Below, piece after piece: positions 12,625 through 14,718 of a stretch of 14,718 bases of DNA. The notes below the pieces were generated by a model. It was not told the DNA's origin. It saw only the letters and a list, made by a program, of their open reading frames with translations, and ran no database searches. Origin of the DNA: JACZSB01 sp965372015 (lineage in GTDB: Bacteria > Fidelibacterota > Marinisomatia > SCGC-AAA003-L08 > TS1B11); NCBI GenBank assembly GCA_965372015.1, contig CBDVAP010000068.1, positions 1 through 14,718 on the forward strand, read 5' to 3'. Within the stretch, counting starts at the first letter, position 1; every line of letters starts with the position of its first letter. Both the position numbers and the translations under genes were made by a program.

Positions 12625-14448
12625 CTAGAAGAACTTATGCCGGTTATCGATGATCTCGGCCTGGTCCTTAAGGTCGTCCAGCCACTGGTTCCAGGCGGCC
12701 TGGATGCGCTGCTCCAGCAGTTGTTGATGGGCCGCCTCCCGCTGAGCCTCATACGCGCTCCAATCCGGTTCGGCCAAATCCACCAGGCGCACCACCGCCT
12801 GCCCCCGCTCCAGATTTACAACCGGGCTGACCTCCCCCGGCGCCAGGGTCTTGATCACACCGGTGAGCATGGGGCTGCGCCCTACCCCCGTGAAACTGCC
12901 GTTTAAGCTGGAGGTCACGCCACCAAAATAGGTAGCCTCGGGGATGGAGTCAGCCAGGGCCTGCCAACTGCCGGTGGTATCCAACTGGTCTCGCAGATTA
13001 GCCATGACCAAGTCCACCTGTTCGGCGGCCGCCTCCTGCTTGAGGGTCCGTTCGAGTTGGGCGCGGACCTCTTCGAAAGGCTGGTAGCCGGCCGGGAGGG
13101 CCTCCTTCAGCCGAGCTACCAGGAGGCAATTATCGTTGGCATAGACTTCGGAGATGGCGCCCACCTCAGCCTGGAAGGCGAACCGGATCGCCGAGCGCAG
13201 CATACCCACCGGCGGCGGCAGATACTTGTCGGCCTCACTCAACCCGGATGAAATCCGGCTCTCGAGCGCATGCATCTTCAGGGCGGTTTCGAAGGAGGAA
13301 TCGGCGGCATCGTAGGAGAATATATTGGCCTGGTTGCGTAAATGGTTCAGGCTACCGGGACCAAGCGCCACCTTCAACAGGATATGGCTGGCGTTGACTT
13401 GCGGGCCGTCTTCTTGCTCCCGGACCTCGTGTACCTTGATGATGTGAAAACCGAACTGGGTCCGGAGGGGGCCGATCACTTCACCGGGTTGAGCCCCGAA
13501 AGCGGCGCTTTCGAATTCCGGGACCATTTGGCCCTTACCGAACCAGCCCAACTCGCCGCCGTTAGGACCCGAGCCGGGATCCTCGGAAAAGTCGAGGGCC
13601 AACTGGGCGAAATCCTCCCCCGCTTGAGCCCGGTCACGCAGTTCAACGGCGAGTTCTGATACATCCGCTGAATCGGTGGCAGTGGGAATCTTGGGCCAGT
13701 AGACATACTCCAGTATCCGTCTGGCGGGCAGGGCATAATCTTCTCGAGCCCGGCGATAGCGAACCCGCAGATCGTCCTCGTCAACTACCAGCTCTTCTAA
13801 AGAGATTTTACTATTGGCCACATATATGAAGTCCACCGTGGCGCGGGCCTGCCGCTCATACCAACTGGCTTTAATTTCCTCTTCGGAGGTAAAGGCCATG
13901 GCCCGGATCATCTGGTTCAACTTTTCGCCCGGCAGCAGGTTCGCCAGGTAGGCCTCCACGGGAGCCCATTCGTTGCCCGAGGGATTGTTCAGCGCCTGGA
14001 AATAACGGTTGGGGTCGAACTGGCCGTCAGTCTGGAACGCTTCGTTTTGTTGCAGAAAAACCGGTGGATAATTCTGCAGGACGTAAAAGATCTCGTCTCC
14101 GGTTATGGCCAGGTCACGCTTCTTGAACTGGGCGATCAGCAGCCGATTGGCAACCAAGTTATCCCAGGCCTGATTTTCCGCCTGATCGAGAAGCCGGTCG
14201 GTCAGCTCGCCATACTGGTCCCGGGCCTGCTGGGTCTGGGCCGAGATGGCCCGGCGGAGCTCTTCGGTGGTGATCTGATCGCCGTTGACCGCCCCGACGG
14301 CATTCCCGGTTAGGTTCAAGCCAAAAATTTCGTCGATGATATTCGCGCCGCCCACCAGACCACCGATGGACAGACTTATCACGAACAGGGCCAGCAATGT
14401 CCAGAGTACGACTTTCTGCCGTTCGCGAATGGAGCTAAGGGTTGCCAC
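12625..14448 (-). CDS. ppiD: PpiD/SurA-like periplasmic peptidyl-prolyl isomerase, membrane-anchored
   Basis: A foldase for exported and outer-membrane proteins, 607 residues, the usual PpiD size. A short cytosolic N-terminus precedes one transmembrane anchor at about 13-32. The SurA/PpiD-type N-terminal chaperone domain spans about 50-200 (AVNGDQITTEELRRAI). A parvulin domain spans about 243-342 (AGEDFAQLALDFSEDPGSGPNGGELGWF to GFHIIKVHEV). A degenerate parvulin-like segment follows, opening with ASHILLKV at 353-360 and continuing AIRFAFQAEVGAISEVY. The first parvulin has GFH (His335), but its opening strand reads RILEYVYWP, without the usual HIL histidine, so isomerase activity may be weak. 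The GTG start at 14448 has GGAG eight bases before it. The tRNA-Ala gene lies upstream on the same strand. Confidence 0.9.
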   Translation of the reverse strand: MATLSSIRERQKVVLWTLLALFVISLSIGGLVGGANIIDEIFGLNLTGNAVGAVNGDQITTEELRRAISAQTQQARDQYGELTDRLLDQAENQAWDNLVANRLLIAQFKKRDLAITGDEIFYVLQNYPPVFLQQNEAFQTDGQFDPNRYFQALNNPSGNEWAPVEAYLANLLPGEKLNQMIRAMAFTSEEEIKASWYERQARATVDFIYVANSKISLEELVVDEDDLRVRYRRAREDYALPARRILEYVYWPKIPTATDSADVSELAVELRDRAQAGEDFAQLALDFSEDPGSGPNGGELGWFGKGQMVPEFESAAFGAQPGEVIGPLRTQFGFHIIKVHEVREQEDGPQVNASHILLKVALGPGSLNHLRNQANIFSYDAADSSFETALKMHALESRISSGLSEADKYLPPPVGMLRSAIRFAFQAEVGAISEVYANDNCLLVARLKEALPAGYQPFEEVRAQLERTLKQEAAAEQVDLVMANLRDQLDTTGSWQALADSIPEATYFGGVTSSLNGSFTGVGRSPMLTGVIKTLAPGEVSPVVNLERGQAVVRLVDLAEPDWSAYEAQREAAHQQLLEQRIQAAWNQWLDDLKDQAEIIDNRHKFF

Positions 14449-14487
14449 TAGCTATTCTCCAATTTTTCTACTAATAAAGCAATTTGA

Positions 14488-14516
14488 AAGTTAGGGACGA
14501 ACCGGTTGATTGCCAA
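14488..14516 (-). promoter_or_regulatory. Candidate promoter of the PpiD-like gene
   Basis: On the minus strand TTGGCA (complement of 14511-14516) and TAACTT (complement of 14488-14493) are 17 bases apart. The second box extended reads TAACTTTC, close to the TAnnTTTG -7 element of Bacteroidetes promoters. It lies 40 bases before the GTG start. The match is modest. Confidence 0.35.
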
Positions 14517-14606
14517 TTACAGACCATCTTTCGGACAGCCATCAGGACCGGCAAAATGCAGGCCGGGACAAGGGACCGCAGCCCTGACCGACTTACTTAC
14601 ACAGCA

Positions 14607-14632
14607 AAGGGGAGTCTGTTAAGGCTCCCCTT
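14607..14632 (-). terminator. Terminator-like hairpin after tRNA-Ala
   Basis: AAGGGGAG and CTCCCCTT (14607-14614 with 14625-14632) form a perfect 8-base stem with a 10-base loop. It starts three bases after the tRNA 3' end on the minus strand. Only a short TTT follows. Position and strength suggest tRNA transcript termination or a 3' processing signal. Confidence 0.6.
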
Positions 14633-14635
14633 CAG

Positions 14636-14708
14636 TGGAGATAGACGGGCTCGAACCGACGACCTCCTGAATGCCATTCAGGCGCTCTCCCAACTGAGCT
14701 ATATCCCC
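14636..14708 (-). tRNA. tRNA-Ala (anticodon GGC)
   Basis: A full 73-base cloverleaf on the minus strand. The acceptor GGGGATA pairs with TATCTCC (one G-U), followed by discriminator A. The D-arm is GCTC/GAGC with loop AGTTGGGA. The anticodon arm is CCTGA-ATGGCAT-TCAGG, giving GGC, which reads GCC and GCU. The variable loop is AGGTC and the T-loop is TTCGAGC. The T-stem GTCGG/CCGTC has one U-U mismatch at its second pair. The 3' CCA is not encoded (CTG follows A73), so it must be added after transcription. Confidence 0.95.
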
Positions 14709-14718
14709 ATCAAAAATC

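Overview
The window is chromosomal DNA of a Gram-negative bacterium with moderately high GC. The sequence shows periplasmic and outer-membrane-type proteins (a PpiD-like foldase, a Spy/CpxP-like protein, a signal-peptide protein with beta-strand patterning). It also shows a Bacteroidetes-style deoxynucleoside kinase beside folB-folK, an SMC Walker A written GPNGCGKT, and several GTG/TTG starts. My best guess is the Bacteroidetes/Chlorobi/Marinimicrobia (FCB) side of the tree, possibly Neomarinimicrobiota. That placement is inference, with no rRNA or ribosomal protein here to settle it. There is no phage, transposase, CRISPR array or clear island; this looks like core or lineage-specific chromosome.

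Layout. (1) 1-4236, minus strand: a tightly packed run folB > folK > deoxynucleoside kinase > 57-residue membrane protein > zinc-lobe quinone-oxidoreductase-like dehydrogenase > thioredoxin-fold [2Fe-2S] ferredoxin > secreted/outer-membrane protein. Junctions range from 8-base overlaps to 6-base gaps, so it is very probably one operon. After a 194-base gap comes the start of smc, which runs off the left edge. (2) 4466-6036, minus strand: an ECF sigma factor, a one-pass membrane protein and a Spy/CpxP-like periplasmic protein with two LTxxQ motifs. The layout recalls the CnrH-CnrY-CnrX envelope/metal-sensing system. (3) 6146-10698, plus strand, divergent from the sigma gene: a polytopic membrane protein fusing a phytol-kinase-like (VTE5/SEC59-type) half to a DUF92 (VTE6, phytyl-phosphate-kinase) half. 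It is followed by a 1008-residue UvrD-family helicase with a C-terminal iron-sulfur PD-(D/E)XK nuclease. (4) 10834-11773, plus strand: two small proteins of unknown function, one cytosolic and charged, the other membrane-anchored and rich in histidine. (5) 11847-14708, minus strand: a small exported protein, a 349-base gap with a nested palindromic element, a PpiD-like peptidyl-prolyl isomerase, and tRNA-Ala(GGC) with a terminator-like hairpin.

Most worth following up: the prenol kinase/prenyl-phosphate kinase fusion, the sigma/membrane/periplasmic-sensor triplet with ECF-like promoter candidates upstream, the single-chain helicase-nuclease without an adjacent partner, the His-rich membrane protein, and the cloverleaf-like repeat at 12406-12511.
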